A DNA stretch of 64,000 nucleotides from positions 2,294,001-2,358,000 of the forward strand of contig NZ_CP119391.1 of assembly GCF_031886125.1 (NCBI RefSeq), written 5' to 3'. Position numbers and translations under genes: made by a program. The DNA comes from Halomonas piscis (GTDB lineage Bacteria > Pseudomonadota > Gammaproteobacteria > Pseudomonadales > Halomonadaceae). Below the pieces are notes generated by a model. That model saw only the letters and a program-made list of their open reading frames with translations. It searched no databases and was not told where the DNA came from. Below, in pieces: positions 18,032 to 27,472 of the stretch (position 1 is its first letter; each line of letters starts with the position of its first letter).

Positions 18032-18619
18032 ATGCTCAGGCGATTTTTAATCGGACTTGCCGTCCTGGCTGCACTCATTGCAGTGACCGGCTGCGAAGAA
18101 AGTCATGAATGGCGCACCGCCGATATCTCCGATCGCTTGCCGCCGCTGGACTTTACCCTGACCGATGAAAACGGTCGGACCGTGGACGAAAGCGACTATG
18201 CGGGTAAACCGACGCTGGTATTTTTCGGCTATACGCACTGCCCCGATGTCTGCCCGGTTACGCTTGCCCGACTGGCCTCTGTGATCCGCCAGCTGGATGC
18301 CGACGAGAGCGACCAGGTGCAGGTACTGTTCATTTCGGTGGATCCGGCCCGGGATACCCCGGCGGTGCTTGACGCCTATACCGACGCCTTCAACCCTCGA
18401 TTTGTGGGACTCACGGGCAGCAAGGAGCAAATCGACGCCGTAACCAACCGCTACCGAGTGCACTACAGCTACGGCGACAAGGACGCCGACGGCGACTATG
18501 CGGTCACGCATTCAAGCGCCGTCATGGCCTTTGGCCGCGACGGCGAGCCGGCCTTCCTCACTCGGGACACGGATTCCGACGCAGCGCTCATCGACGACCT
18601 GGAAGCGCTGCTGAAATAA
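18032..18619 (+). CDS. SCO1/SenC-family lipoprotein
   Basis: A 195-residue lipoprotein: signal sequence with lipobox VTGC (Cys about residue 21), then a thioredoxin fold with the copper/redox motif YTHCPDVCP and the distal histidine in AVTHSSAVMAF. SCO proteins deliver copper or reduce CuA-site cysteines in cytochrome c oxidase biogenesis. AAGGAAAGGGG precedes the ATG. With the PCuAC gene upstream it makes a compact copper-delivery pair. Confidence 0.92.
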   Translation: MLRRFLIGLAVLAALIAVTGCEESHEWRTADISDRLPPLDFTLTDENGRTVDESDYAGKPTLVFFGYTHCPDVCPVTLARLASVIRQLDADESDQVQVLFISVDPARDTPAVLDAYTDAFNPRFVGLTGSKEQIDAVTNRYRVHYSYGDKDADGDYAVTHSSAVMAFGRDGEPAFLTRDTDSDAALIDDLEALLK

Positions 18620-18660
18620 TCGTGTCACACCGGTGGGGACGGGTTCGGGTACAAGGCTGC

Positions 18661-20154
18661 CTAGCTCTTTGCCTGCCTGCGCCCGCTGCGCACCCTATCG
18701 CGCTGGTCCTTGATCGCCACCACCAGCGCCGTGCAGATCACCAGCGCGATAATGCCGAAGCCGCTCGCCGCCGCGACCGGCCAGGACGTCACCTTGAGCA
18801 GGCCAAACACCGCCGCGGTAATCACCGCAATGCCTACCGAAGTACCGATACGCTGGCCGGTCTGCATGATCGCCCCGGAGCTGCCGGCATAGGCCAACGG
18901 CACCTCCGCCAGGGTAAGCGTCTGGTTGGGGCTGACCACCGCCCCCTGAGCCGTTCCCACCAGCGCCAGCGACGCCATCAGCCACCAGGGACTGATATGG
19001 CCGCCGGCGTGCAACAGGATCACCGTAATGCACAGCAAAAGCCCGACAATGGCGCAGCCAAGCCCGCCGATCACCACTTTGCGACCATAGCGCGATACGC
19101 GCTTGCCTGCCCAGTTGGCGGCAAAGGCCGACATCATGGCCGAGGGGATGCCCACCGTCCCCGCTTCCAGCGCCGTTCGATTGATGCCTTCCTGCATATA
19201 AAGCGCTACCAGAACCCAGATGCTGGTCATGCCCAAAAAGTACAGCGTCATGATCAGCGAGCCGTTGGTAAAGCTGCGGGTGGCAAAAATATTCAGGTCG
19301 ACCATGGGGCTGCGCCCCAGGCGGGCGTAGTGGCGCTCCCAGCGCACCCAGGCCACCACCAGCGCCAGGCCTGCGGGCAGCCACAGCCAGGTAAGCGGCG
19401 ACGTGCGCGCTTCCATGAACGGCAGCAGCACCGCGAACACCGCCAGGCCCAAAAGCAGGGAGCCCACCGGGTCAAGCGAGCGGCCGATATGCAAAAGCCG
19501 GTGGGAAACGCTCGCGCTGCCGCGCGGCCCGCCGGACAAGAGCGGCCGGGGGAACCAGGCAAAGGCCAGGATCAGCGTCAGCACGCCGATGGGCACGTTG
19601 ACCAAAAACGTCAGCCGCCAGCCGATATCGGTACCGCCAAGCTCGATCAGAAAACCGCCAAGCAGCGGGCCGATGCCCACCGAGACCCCTACCACGCTGC
19701 CGAAGTAGCCAAACGCCCGGCCGCGCTCGCTGCCGCGAAAATACTGCTGGATCATGCCCACGCCCTGAGGGTTCAAAAGCCCCGAGCCCACGCCCTGCAC
19801 GAACCGCGCAGCGTTGAGCGCGGTAGCGTTGGGCGCCAGCCCCGAAGCGATCGAGGCGGCGGTGAACACCGTCACCCCGATAATGAAAATGCCCCCGCGG
19901 CCCATGATGTCGCCCGCCCGGCCGGCTGCGACCAGCACCACGCCAAACGTCAGCGCATAGCCCGATAGCACCCACTGCAAATCCGACTGCGACGCCCCCA
20001 GCCCCTCCTGTACCGAAGGCAGCGCCACGTTGACGATGCTCACGCTGATCAGCGACATGGCAATCGCCCCCAGCAGCACAATCAGGATGCGCCAGCGTAT
20101 CGGGTCGCGTGTCACGTCATACTCTGCTGCGTTTGTTTCAACCTGCTTGTGCAC
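18661..20154 (-). CDS. MFS efflux transporter, DHA2 (14-TM) family
   Basis: A 497-residue major facilitator protein. Motif A-like GRAGDIMGRGGIFIIG and motif C-like region follow LQWVLSGYALTFGVVLVAAG; the length and hydrophobic pattern fit the 14-helix drug:H+ antiporter-2 (EmrB/QacA) group. The start is GTG at 20154, with GGGGAG 9 bases upstream. Substrate is unknown. No regulator gene is adjacent. Confidence 0.87.
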   Translation of the reverse strand: MHKQVETNAAEYDVTRDPIRWRILIVLLGAIAMSLISVSIVNVALPSVQEGLGASQSDLQWVLSGYALTFGVVLVAAGRAGDIMGRGGIFIIGVTVFTAASIASGLAPNATALNAARFVQGVGSGLLNPQGVGMIQQYFRGSERGRAFGYFGSVVGVSVGIGPLLGGFLIELGGTDIGWRLTFLVNVPIGVLTLILAFAWFPRPLLSGGPRGSASVSHRLLHIGRSLDPVGSLLLGLAVFAVLLPFMEARTSPLTWLWLPAGLALVVAWVRWERHYARLGRSPMVDLNIFATRSFTNGSLIMTLYFLGMTSIWVLVALYMQEGINRTALEAGTVGIPSAMMSAFAANWAGKRVSRYGRKVVIGGLGCAIVGLLLCITVILLHAGGHISPWWLMASLALVGTAQGAVVSPNQTLTLAEVPLAYAGSSGAIMQTGQRIGTSVGIAVITAAVFGLLKVTSWPVAAASGFGIIALVICTALVVAIKDQRDRVRSGRRQAKS

Positions 20155-20209
20155 GAATCATTGCTCCCCTTACACTCGACAAGCCCGCCGACAACATACA
20201 ACCAACGAC

Positions 20210-20246
20210 AAAATAAAGGGGCGCACTCGGCCATCGCGAGCGCCCC
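20210..20246 (-). terminator. Intrinsic terminator of the VWA gene
   Basis: On the minus strand, GGGGCGC and GCGCCCC arms (plus-strand 20218-20224 and 20240-20246) are followed by TTTATTTTG. It lies 124 bases beyond the stop of the VWA gene and before the start of the MFS gene, and is correctly oriented for the VWA transcript. Confidence 0.7.
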
Positions 20247-20369
20247 GGGCATTGAGTATAACAGTCGCTTAGAAGCCTAGCTTTGCGGGGGCAAGGCTGT
20301 CGTGCAGGGTATAGGAAACATTTCATTCAGCGCAGACGGCGGCAGAGACGCCCACCGACGACAATATTG

Positions 20370-22373
20370 TTACTGCACCTCAATCACCGAGCGGCCAAGC
20401 AGTTCGCGACCGGTAACGTCCAAGAATCGAATCTCATAGGTGCCGGACTTTTCCGGCATGGCCAGCTCCATGGACTTTTTTTCCCCGATCGGTGTCACGC
20501 TGATCCAGCTGAATTCCGGCTGGTCCTTGTGCGCCAGAGCTATGCGCTGATCGCCACTATCGCTACCGCCGCGCCAGGTGACGACGATCGTCTCACCGGG
20601 AGCCGCTTTTTTCTGCACCGAAAGCCCGGCTCCGTGATCTAGCGGAGCATTTTCACCTACCACCTCAAGCGGCGCGCTGGCCAGCGTCTTCATACCTTCA
20701 CGCAATACGTAGCGCACCTCATAAAGCCCCGGCTCGGCCGGCGCCGTGAGCGTGCCTTCGCGCTTGTCCCGTACCAGCCCGCGATCGCCCGTTTTGCCTT
20801 CATCGGCGCCCGCCGGCACCACGGTGTAGTAGTCGTCACTTGCAACGGTATCGCTCCAGCTAATCGTGACAGGCGTAGCGGCACGCACTATGTCAGGAGC
20901 GTTGATGGTCACGTCGGCATTGACTACCTCAAGCGGCGCGCTGGCCAGCGTTTTCATGCCCTCGCGCAATATATAACGCACCTCGTAAAGCCCCGGCTCG
21001 GCCGGCGCCGTGAGCGTGCCTTCGCGCTTGTCCCGCACCAGCCCGCGATCGCCCGTTTCGCCTTCACCGGCGCCCGCCGGCACCACGGTGTAGTAGTCGT
21101 CATTTGCAACGGTATCGCTCCAGCTGACCGTAAAGTGCGCACCGGTAGTCACCTCTTCGGGGGCGCTGATGGCTACCTCGGCTTTCACGACTTCAAGCGG
21201 CGCGCTGGTCAGCGTTTTCATGCCTTCGCGCAATATATAACGCACCTCGTAAAGCCCCGGCTCGGCCGGCGCCGTAAGCGTGCCTTCGCGCTTGTCACGT
21301 ACCAGCCCGCGATCGCCCGTTTCGCCTTCACCGGCGCCCGCCGGCACCACGGTGTAGTAGTCGTCACTTGCAACGGTATCGCTCCAGCTGACCGTAAAGT
21401 ACGCACCGGTAGTCACCTCTTCGGGGGCGCTGATGGCTACCTCGGCTTTCACGACTTCAAGCGGCGCGCTGGTCAGCGTTTTCATGCCTTCGCGCAATAT
21501 ATAACGCACCTCGTAAAGCCCCGGCTCGGCCGGCGCCGTAAGCGTGCCTTCGCGCTTGTCACGTACCAGCCCGCGATCGCCCGTTTCGCCTTCATCGGCG
21601 CCCGCCGGCACCACGGTGTAGTAGTCGTCACTTGCAACGGTATCGCTCCAGCTGACCGTAAAGTGCGCACCGGTAGTCACCTGCTCGGGTACGGTCAGCC
21701 CAATGTCAGGCAATGTCGGCGCCGGCTGAGATTCTGGCTGCCCCATGACCACCTGCACCTGGTCCAGCGCGTCATGCAGCTCGGCGGCATTGTTAGCCGG
21801 CACAAAGAGGCCGCCGGTATTGTCGGCAATGCAGGCAAGGCTTTCGTGAGCATCGGCTTCCAGGTCAAAGCCGACAACGTGGGTCGTCAGCTGCACGCCC
21901 TGCCGAGCAAGCCGCTCGGAAAGCTCGCAGGGATCGGCGTTACAGGTTTCCAGCCCGTCGGAAATCAGCACGATGGTCGACTGGCTGTCACGATACGACA
22001 ATAGGTCAGCGGCGTGCTCGAGCGAAGCCGAGATGGGCGTTTTGCCCCTGGGCTTGATGGCATTAACGGTATCGATAAAGCTCGTTTTGTTTAACGGCCC
22101 GGGTTCGATAAGAGTTTCAATATCCCGACAGTCACCCTGGCGGCGATGCCCGTAGGCCACCAGTCCCAAAGGCGTATTTTCGTCCCACTCGTTAATCAGC
22201 TCTGCCATTACTTCCTGGGCAATTTCCATTTTGCTCACGCCGTCAATCTGCCCCCACATTGAGCCGGACGCGTCGTAAACGATAACCACCTCTTCGTTCG
22301 CCTGGGCCAGAGCGGCACAGGCCAGCCAGGCTGTGGCAAGGGTCGCTGACAACGTCGCTGTAAGCCGTTTCAT
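20370..22373 (-). CDS. Exported VWA-domain protein with four near-identical repeats
   Basis: A 667-residue exported protein. After a signal peptide (to AQA, about residue 25) comes a von Willebrand A domain with intact MIDAS start DASGSMWG (D34) and later SDGLETC. From about residue 226 to 577 run four copies of an 88-residue module containing FTVSWSDTVASDDYYTVV, GDRGLVRDKREGTLTAP and GLYEVRYILREGMKTL. A divergent C-terminal module with a similar beta-sandwich look follows. The ATG has AGGAG upstream. Likely an envelope adhesion or scaffolding protein; the true partner is unknown. Confidence 0.85.
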   Translation of the reverse strand: MKRLTATLSATLATAWLACAALAQANEEVVIVYDASGSMWGQIDGVSKMEIAQEVMAELINEWDENTPLGLVAYGHRRQGDCRDIETLIEPGPLNKTSFIDTVNAIKPRGKTPISASLEHAADLLSYRDSQSTIVLISDGLETCNADPCELSERLARQGVQLTTHVVGFDLEADAHESLACIADNTGGLFVPANNAAELHDALDQVQVVMGQPESQPAPTLPDIGLTVPEQVTTGAHFTVSWSDTVASDDYYTVVPAGADEGETGDRGLVRDKREGTLTAPAEPGLYEVRYILREGMKTLTSAPLEVVKAEVAISAPEEVTTGAYFTVSWSDTVASDDYYTVVPAGAGEGETGDRGLVRDKREGTLTAPAEPGLYEVRYILREGMKTLTSAPLEVVKAEVAISAPEEVTTGAHFTVSWSDTVANDDYYTVVPAGAGEGETGDRGLVRDKREGTLTAPAEPGLYEVRYILREGMKTLASAPLEVVNADVTINAPDIVRAATPVTISWSDTVASDDYYTVVPAGADEGKTGDRGLVRDKREGTLTAPAEPGLYEVRYVLREGMKTLASAPLEVVGENAPLDHGAGLSVQKKAAPGETIVVTWRGGSDSGDQRIALAHKDQPEFSWISVTPIGEKKSMELAMPEKSGTYEIRFLDVTGRELLGRSVIEVQ
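20640..21695 (-). repeat. Four tandem 264-bp coding repeats
   Basis: The same 264-base unit recurs four times inside the VWA gene; equivalent positions such as 20690, 20954, 21218 and 21482 are exactly 264 apart. The two middle copies are almost identical at base level and the last (C-terminal) copy is the most diverged. Such identity implies recent duplication or gene conversion and predicts copy-number changes between strains. Confidence 0.93.
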
Positions 22374-22574
22374 TATTTTTCTCCTGCATGCTCACCGCTA
22401 ATTGACTTGCTACGAGCGCTCCCGGCGGACCGTCATCCGCTTTTGAGTCCCGGAGGCCTCATGGTCGCAGCAGGCGCCGTGCTTGCCCCCGTCTATTCAG
22501 ACAGGGGCCGGGCAAGTCTTCAGCTCCGATACTACACTGGCCGTTATGGCCCACCGCTCCACAGGAGGCTTATC

Positions 22575-23117
22575 ATGTGGCAACTGCCCGGCGTATGGCT
22601 CGGCAGGGTCATCTTGCTTACTCTTGCGCTACAGTGCCCAGGCACGGCCGCCCAGGCTAACGACGCGTCCCCATCGCCTGAACCCGGCAACGTACAAGAC
22701 ACGGCTCCAAGTCAGGTTTTACTTGAGATAACCGACCCTACGAGCGGCGAAACCGTCGAGCTGAACCGCAAGGATCTGCAAGCGCTACCCGCAGCGACGC
22801 TTACCACCTCCACAGTAGTGACCGACGGCACGCATGAATTTCGTGGCTTTTTAATGCGCGACCTGCTGGAGCAGATAAATATCCCGGGCAGCCAAGTAAC
22901 CGCCATTGCTCTGAACGACTACGCCGTGAACATCCCCGTGAAGGATTTTTATCGGTTTGATGTGATCGTGGCCTACGCCATGGACGGCAAGCGCTTAACC
23001 CGATCAGGCAAGGGGCCATTGTGGATTGTCTACCCGCGCGATGCGCATAGAGCGCTGCAGGATATCCGCTATGATTATCGCTGGGTATGGCAGCTCTACC
23101 GACTGGAAGTGCAATGA
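22575..23117 (+). CDS. Exported Mo-cofactor-domain-like protein of a two-component operon
   Basis: A 180-residue exported protein. The ATG at 22575 has AGGAGG at 22563-22568. A signal peptide ends near AAQA; the remainder resembles the sulfite-oxidase-type molybdopterin-binding fold (FRGFLMRDLLEQINIPG, IALNDYAVNIP, GPLWIVYPRD). The mature part has no cysteine, so the molybdenum-ligating residue of active enzymes is missing. Its stop overlaps the histidine kinase ATG, pointing to a sensing or accessory role for that kinase rather than catalysis. Confidence 0.78.
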   Translation: MWQLPGVWLGRVILLTLALQCPGTAAQANDASPSPEPGNVQDTAPSQVLLEITDPTSGETVELNRKDLQALPAATLTTSTVVTDGTHEFRGFLMRDLLEQINIPGSQVTAIALNDYAVNIPVKDFYRFDVIVAYAMDGKRLTRSGKGPLWIVYPRDAHRALQDIRYDYRWVWQLYRLEVQ

Positions 23118-24886
23118 AACGCCTAAGCTCCTCCATTTTCGGCGTCTGGCTGCCGCTGGCGGCGGTGCCCGCCTTTGCGTTGCTGCTGTCGTTCTCATTG
23201 ATTCGCATGCTGGATGTGGAAAGCGACATGCGAGTCGATGCCGAGCAGAACATGCTCTGGGTGCTGCACCAGGCAGAAGTCGCGGCGCTGCGCCTGACCA
23301 GCACCATTGCTCTGGCTGAAGCGGGTGCCGCCTCAACAGACGACGTCGCCCTGCGCTTCGACATTCTGCAAAGCCGGATTTCATTGCTCCACGCCGGACC
23401 GCAGCATCGCTTCATCGAGCAGATTCACTTTACCGACACGCTGGACCAGCTAAGCCGTACGCTGGATAGCCTGGCGCCGGAGATCGGCGCTTTTACGCCC
23501 AATGCCGGCCCCGGCCTGCGCAGCCGACTGGCACCTTTTGCACGCCGCCTGGGTCAAGCTGCCAACGTAGCCATGATCACCGAGTGGGACGATCTCGGCG
23601 GACGCCTGGAAGCCCAGCGCACACAGCTCCATCAGGCCATGGCCTCGCTCGCCGGCATTATGGTTGCAGGCGCCGTCCTGACCGTCACGCTGGTTCAAGC
23701 ACTGCGTCAGTCTCATCGTCGCAACCGGATGCTTCGCCGGGAACGCGACTTTTCGGCGCTGCTGATTGCTTCCAGCGGCGAGGGCATTCTGGCGGTGGAC
23801 AACGACGGACGCTGTACGCTGTGGAACCCCGCCATGGTCGACATCACCGGCAAGTCGGAAAGCCAGGCAACGGGCGAGACACTGGCGAACATCGCCAATT
23901 TTTTCACCACGCCGGCGGTGCACCAAGGCGTTGCTCGAGCGCTCGCCGGTAGCGCATCGCAATTAACGCTACAGCCGCTGTTTCCGCCCGGCTGTGCGAC
24001 AGCGCTGTATGTGGATCTGCACGCCTTCCCGATGCGCGACGACGGCACCATCCTGGGCGCCATTCTGCTGCTGCACGACGCCTCGGACAGGCACGCTGCC
24101 CAGCAAAAAGAGGCCCTGCATCGCGATCAACTCGAAGAGCTGGTGACCGAGCGCACCCGGGAGCTGAACAGCGCGCTCCAGCGTGAACGCTCGGCGGCCG
24201 AGCTGTACCGCAACTTTGCCGCCATGGTATCCCACCAGTTTCGCACGCCGCTGGCAGTGGCGGACTCGGCCCTGCAGCGCCTGGTGCGTCGCGGAAAACG
24301 CGCCCCAGCGGAAGAGATAGCCGAGCGCGCCGAACGCGCCAGGCGCGCCATTGCCGGGCTCACGCGGCTGGTGGACAGCACGCTCGACGCCGCCCGGCTG
24401 GATGCCGGCCAGATCGGCGCACGCCGGCAACGGTGCAGCGTCGCGGCCATTGTCGAAACGGTCTGTGAGCGCCAGCGCGAGACCACCCCGGAGCGTCAAA
24501 TAGTGCTCGAGCACGCCATCGCCACAAGCGCGACCGCCTTCTGCGACCCGGCCCATGTCGAGCAGATACTCGAAAACCTGCTGTCCAACGCCGCCAAGTA
24601 CGCCCCTCACAAAGCCCCCATCACTGTGCGCATCCATGCCGACAGCGCCCGGCTGATCTGCGACGTCCACCACGACGGCGCGCCGATCGCTTTCCAGGAT
24701 CGTGAACGAGTGTTCGAACGCAACTATCGCGGTGTCAACAGCGCAGGCATTGCCGGCACCGGCATCGGCCTTTTCATGGCACAAACGCTTGCGCGCATGC
24801 AGGGTGGCGAGCTGCACCTGCAGCCCGCAGACCAGGGTGTCACCTTTCGTCTGACACTGCCCCGCTACGCAGGAGCCATGACATGA
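23114..24886 (+). CDS. Membrane sensor histidine kinase
   Basis: A 590-residue hybrid-free sensor kinase: TM1 near residues 10-30, a periplasmic region to about 180, TM2 near 182-205, a PAS domain (about 220-335), a coiled linker, HisKA with the phospho-acceptor histidine (about residue 374) in MVSHQFRTPLA, then HATPase_c with N-box ILENLLSNAAKYAP and G-box GTGIGLFMAQTLA. It overlaps the Mo-fold gene by 4 bases and the response regulator by 4 bases (ATGA), so all three are translationally coupled. The signal is unknown; the periplasmic Mo-fold protein is the obvious candidate partner. Confidence 0.9.
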   Translation: MKRLSSSIFGVWLPLAAVPAFALLLSFSLIRMLDVESDMRVDAEQNMLWVLHQAEVAALRLTSTIALAEAGAASTDDVALRFDILQSRISLLHAGPQHRFIEQIHFTDTLDQLSRTLDSLAPEIGAFTPNAGPGLRSRLAPFARRLGQAANVAMITEWDDLGGRLEAQRTQLHQAMASLAGIMVAGAVLTVTLVQALRQSHRRNRMLRRERDFSALLIASSGEGILAVDNDGRCTLWNPAMVDITGKSESQATGETLANIANFFTTPAVHQGVARALAGSASQLTLQPLFPPGCATALYVDLHAFPMRDDGTILGAILLLHDASDRHAAQQKEALHRDQLEELVTERTRELNSALQRERSAAELYRNFAAMVSHQFRTPLAVADSALQRLVRRGKRAPAEEIAERAERARRAIAGLTRLVDSTLDAARLDAGQIGARRQRCSVAAIVETVCERQRETTPERQIVLEHAIATSATAFCDPAHVEQILENLLSNAAKYAPHKAPITVRIHADSARLICDVHHDGAPIAFQDRERVFERNYRGVNSAGIAGTGIGLFMAQTLARMQGGELHLQPADQGVTFRLTLPRYAGAMT

Positions 24887-25947
24887 CCCACTTCGTGACA
24901 GCCCCAGACAGCGCGCTTGTTCTGGTCATAGAAGACGAGCAGGCCCTGCGCGATGATATCGCCGACGAACTTCGGGAGGCCGGATACCGCACCAGTGTAG
25001 CAAGCGACGGCCAGCAGGCGCTCGATCTGCTGAGCAAAGCCCCACCCGACCTGCTGCTGTGCGATATCACCATGCCCGGCATGGACGGCTACGAGCTGCT
25101 GGACGCCGTGCGCACCCGGCATCCGACACTGGCAACCGCGCCGTTCATCTTTCTTACCGCTCTCGCCGGACCCAACGAAGTGGTCAGGGGCAAGCTGCAG
25201 GGAGCTGACGACTATCTGGTCAAGCCCATTGATTACGACCTGATGCTGGCCACCGTCGAGGCGCACCTGCGTCAGGTCAAACGCCTTTACCGGCATCACC
25301 GCGACGAGCTTTCCACGCTGCGCACCGCCGTTGGCGAGCTTTCCGGCAGCGGCGCTACCCAGGCGCTGGACTTGATCACCCTGGGCGTAGTGCTGCTTGA
25401 TCTTCAGGGCAGGCCGGTTCGCGTCAACCGGGCAGCGCGCAGCCTGGCCGATGACGCCGACGTCATTCATCTCCGCGATACCGGCATTCAGGCGCTGGAC
25501 ACACCCTCCAACCGGGCACTACAGCAAGGCCTTGACGAAGCTCGCGCCGCTGCCATGGCGGGTAAAGACAGGGTGGTCGGCGCTATGCTGGCGTGCCAGC
25601 ACCAGCCTGCCAGCGTCTCAGCGCTGATCTGTGCGCTGCCCGGCGAGCCGATAAACGGTCACTCAGGCCAGCCCGGCGCTGTCGTCTTCCTCTCGCCTTC
25701 TCACCAGCGCCGCCGCGCATCAGAGACGCTGCTGATGGAGCTGTTTGACCTGACCCCCACCGAAGCACGGGTCGCCGGGGCGCTGGCCGGCGGCGCTCGC
25801 AAAGCAGACATTGCCGGCGAGCTTGGCATCTCCCCGACCACCGTCGCCTTCCATATGCGTAACCTGTTTGACAAGACTCGCACTCATCGCCAGGCCGACC
25901 TGATCGCACTGATACTTGCCGGCCCCATGATGGTGAACTCCGAATAA
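24883..25947 (+). CDS. Response regulator: REC, PAS-like and LuxR-type HTH
   Basis: A 354-residue regulator. The receiver domain (1-125) has the acidic pocket E17/D18, phospho-acceptor D61 in LLLCDITMPGMDG and the conserved lysine in YLVKPID. A PAS-like middle (about 165-270) follows. The C-terminus is a LuxR/GerE helix-turn-helix: LTPTEARVAGALAGG, IAGELGISPTTVAFHMRNLF. Targets are unknown. The PAS between receiver and HTH is an uncommon arrangement that could add a second input. Confidence 0.88.
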   Translation: MTHFVTAPDSALVLVIEDEQALRDDIADELREAGYRTSVASDGQQALDLLSKAPPDLLLCDITMPGMDGYELLDAVRTRHPTLATAPFIFLTALAGPNEVVRGKLQGADDYLVKPIDYDLMLATVEAHLRQVKRLYRHHRDELSTLRTAVGELSGSGATQALDLITLGVVLLDLQGRPVRVNRAARSLADDADVIHLRDTGIQALDTPSNRALQQGLDEARAAAMAGKDRVVGAMLACQHQPASVSALICALPGEPINGHSGQPGAVVFLSPSHQRRRASETLLMELFDLTPTEARVAGALAGGARKADIAGELGISPTTVAFHMRNLFDKTRTHRQADLIALILAGPMMVNSE

Positions 25948-26345
25948 AACTCGCCGATTCAGCCGCCAAGATAGCCTCCTCCAGGGCCCGTGCTCCCCCT
26001 CGTTCAAACGGGGCGTCAGTCCCGCTGAGCTTATACGCTACGGCAACGAAGGCGCGCTCTGCCTGGCCACGACCAGCTTTCAAGGGACAACGGATGACGC
26101 TATTGCGGTTAACGGTTGCCGCTGCCATTGGCTGCAATCTGCCTGCAGCAGGCGAACCACCAGCCGTCTAAACACTGAGGGCAGCCCACACCGGCAACGC
26201 CGCCAGCTGTGTCGAGAGTTGAACAGCCTCGCGCGCGAGCTTCGCACCCTTGAGCACGAGCAGCTCAGGCGACAGTCGCACCGTGCATGCGCTATAAAAA
26301 AATCCGCCAGGCAAGCACAACAAACAGATTGACGGAGTCAATACC
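25948..26345. other. 398-base intergenic region without a supported gene
   Basis: No convincing gene is visible between the response regulator and the membrane protein gene. A TATAAA at 26293-26298 could be a -10 box for the downstream gene, without a clear -35. A 25-codon ORF at 26094-26171 is not supported. Confidence 0.5.
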
Positions 26346-27329
26346 ATGAAAGACTTTCAAGTCAGCAGCATTATTGGGCTGATGCGCCGCACGTCCCCCT
26401 TTTTGATCTTTCGCTTTTTGATTTACTTCGGCATCACGCTTGGCTATGTACTTGCTACCGGTGCGGGGGCGAGTGTGGGCTATACCGCCGGTGCAGTCTT
26501 TGGCGATACCGGCACCGGCGCTACCTGGGGCGGTTTTATCGGGTTTGGCCTGGCCGGCGCGGTGATGTATTTCCTGCGCGAATACCTACTCTATATGGTC
26601 AAGGCGGGGCATATTGCCGTGCTGGTCAAGCTGATGGACGGCAGCCAAATCCCCGATGGGCGCAGCCAGATCGGCTATGCGCAAGGCGTGGTCAAAGAGC
26701 GTTTTGCCGAATCCAACGTGCTGTTCGGCGTTGATCAGCTGATCAAGGGCGTTATCAAGGTGTTCAACCGCGCCTTCTTTACGCTGGCGGCCGTGATACC
26801 GATTCCCGGCATCGAAGGCGTTGCCAAGCTGATGAACACCTTCATTCGCTTGTCACTAACCTACCTTGACGAAGTCATTCTGGCGTACAACATTCGCACC
26901 CGCAGCGATAATCCCTGGGCGTCCAGCCGCACCGCACTGATTCTTTACGCGCAAAACTACAAAGCCTTTTTCCTTAACGCCGTCATCCTGACGTTTATCA
27001 TCTGGGGGCTGACGCTGGGCGTTTTCCTGTTGATTCTTGCGCCGATTGCCGGTCTGGTCGCGCTGTTCCCGGACCTTGCCGGCTCGTTTGCGCTGCTTAT
27101 CGCCCTGGCGTTTGCCTGGGGCGTTAAACAGGCCGTGATTGAACCTTTCGCGATGACCGCCCTGATGCAGGTGTTTTTCAAGATTACCCAGGATCAGCAG
27201 CCCGATCCGGAATGGGAGCAGAAACTGGGCGCCATATCCAACCAGTTCGGCGAGCTGAAGAGCAAAGCTAAAGAGTGGGGCCATAGCCGGCAGGAACAGG
27301 AAGTTGAGGGAAAAAATACTGTGCCATAG
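26346..27329 (+). CDS. Polytopic membrane protein of unknown function
   Basis: A 327-residue protein with about five or six hydrophobic segments in two clusters (about residues 18-85 and 210-275). Between them lies a soluble stretch with NVLFGVDQLIKGVIKVFNRAFFTL, and a charged C-terminal tail follows. Glycine-rich AGASVGYTAGAVFGDTGTGATWGG appears in the first hydrophobic pair. No family is recognised. It stands alone, with its own likely promoter, next to a second unknown envelope gene. Confidence 0.75.
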   Translation: MKDFQVSSIIGLMRRTSPFLIFRFLIYFGITLGYVLATGAGASVGYTAGAVFGDTGTGATWGGFIGFGLAGAVMYFLREYLLYMVKAGHIAVLVKLMDGSQIPDGRSQIGYAQGVVKERFAESNVLFGVDQLIKGVIKVFNRAFFTLAAVIPIPGIEGVAKLMNTFIRLSLTYLDEVILAYNIRTRSDNPWASSRTALILYAQNYKAFFLNAVILTFIIWGLTLGVFLLILAPIAGLVALFPDLAGSFALLIALAFAWGVKQAVIEPFAMTALMQVFFKITQDQQPDPEWEQKLGAISNQFGELKSKAKEWGHSRQEQEVEGKNTVP

Positions 27330-27472
27330 CGCATCAAGCAGCGTTCTACTACTTGGTTCGCCATTTGACAGCAGCTACGAATTGCTCGCTCGTTTCGTTT
27401 ACGGCGCCAAGATAGGCGCTCCGACATGGCTCTGCTCGAGTCAGCCCATCACATCCACAGCGAGAAAACACC

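Noticed and set aside
20640..21695. Regular repeats in the VWA gene as a CRISPR array
   Set aside because: Units are 264 bases, contiguous and coding, without spacers.
26094..26171. A 25-residue signal-like ORF in the 398-base intergenic region
   Set aside because: Too short, no clear ribosome site and no conserved feature; could be chance.
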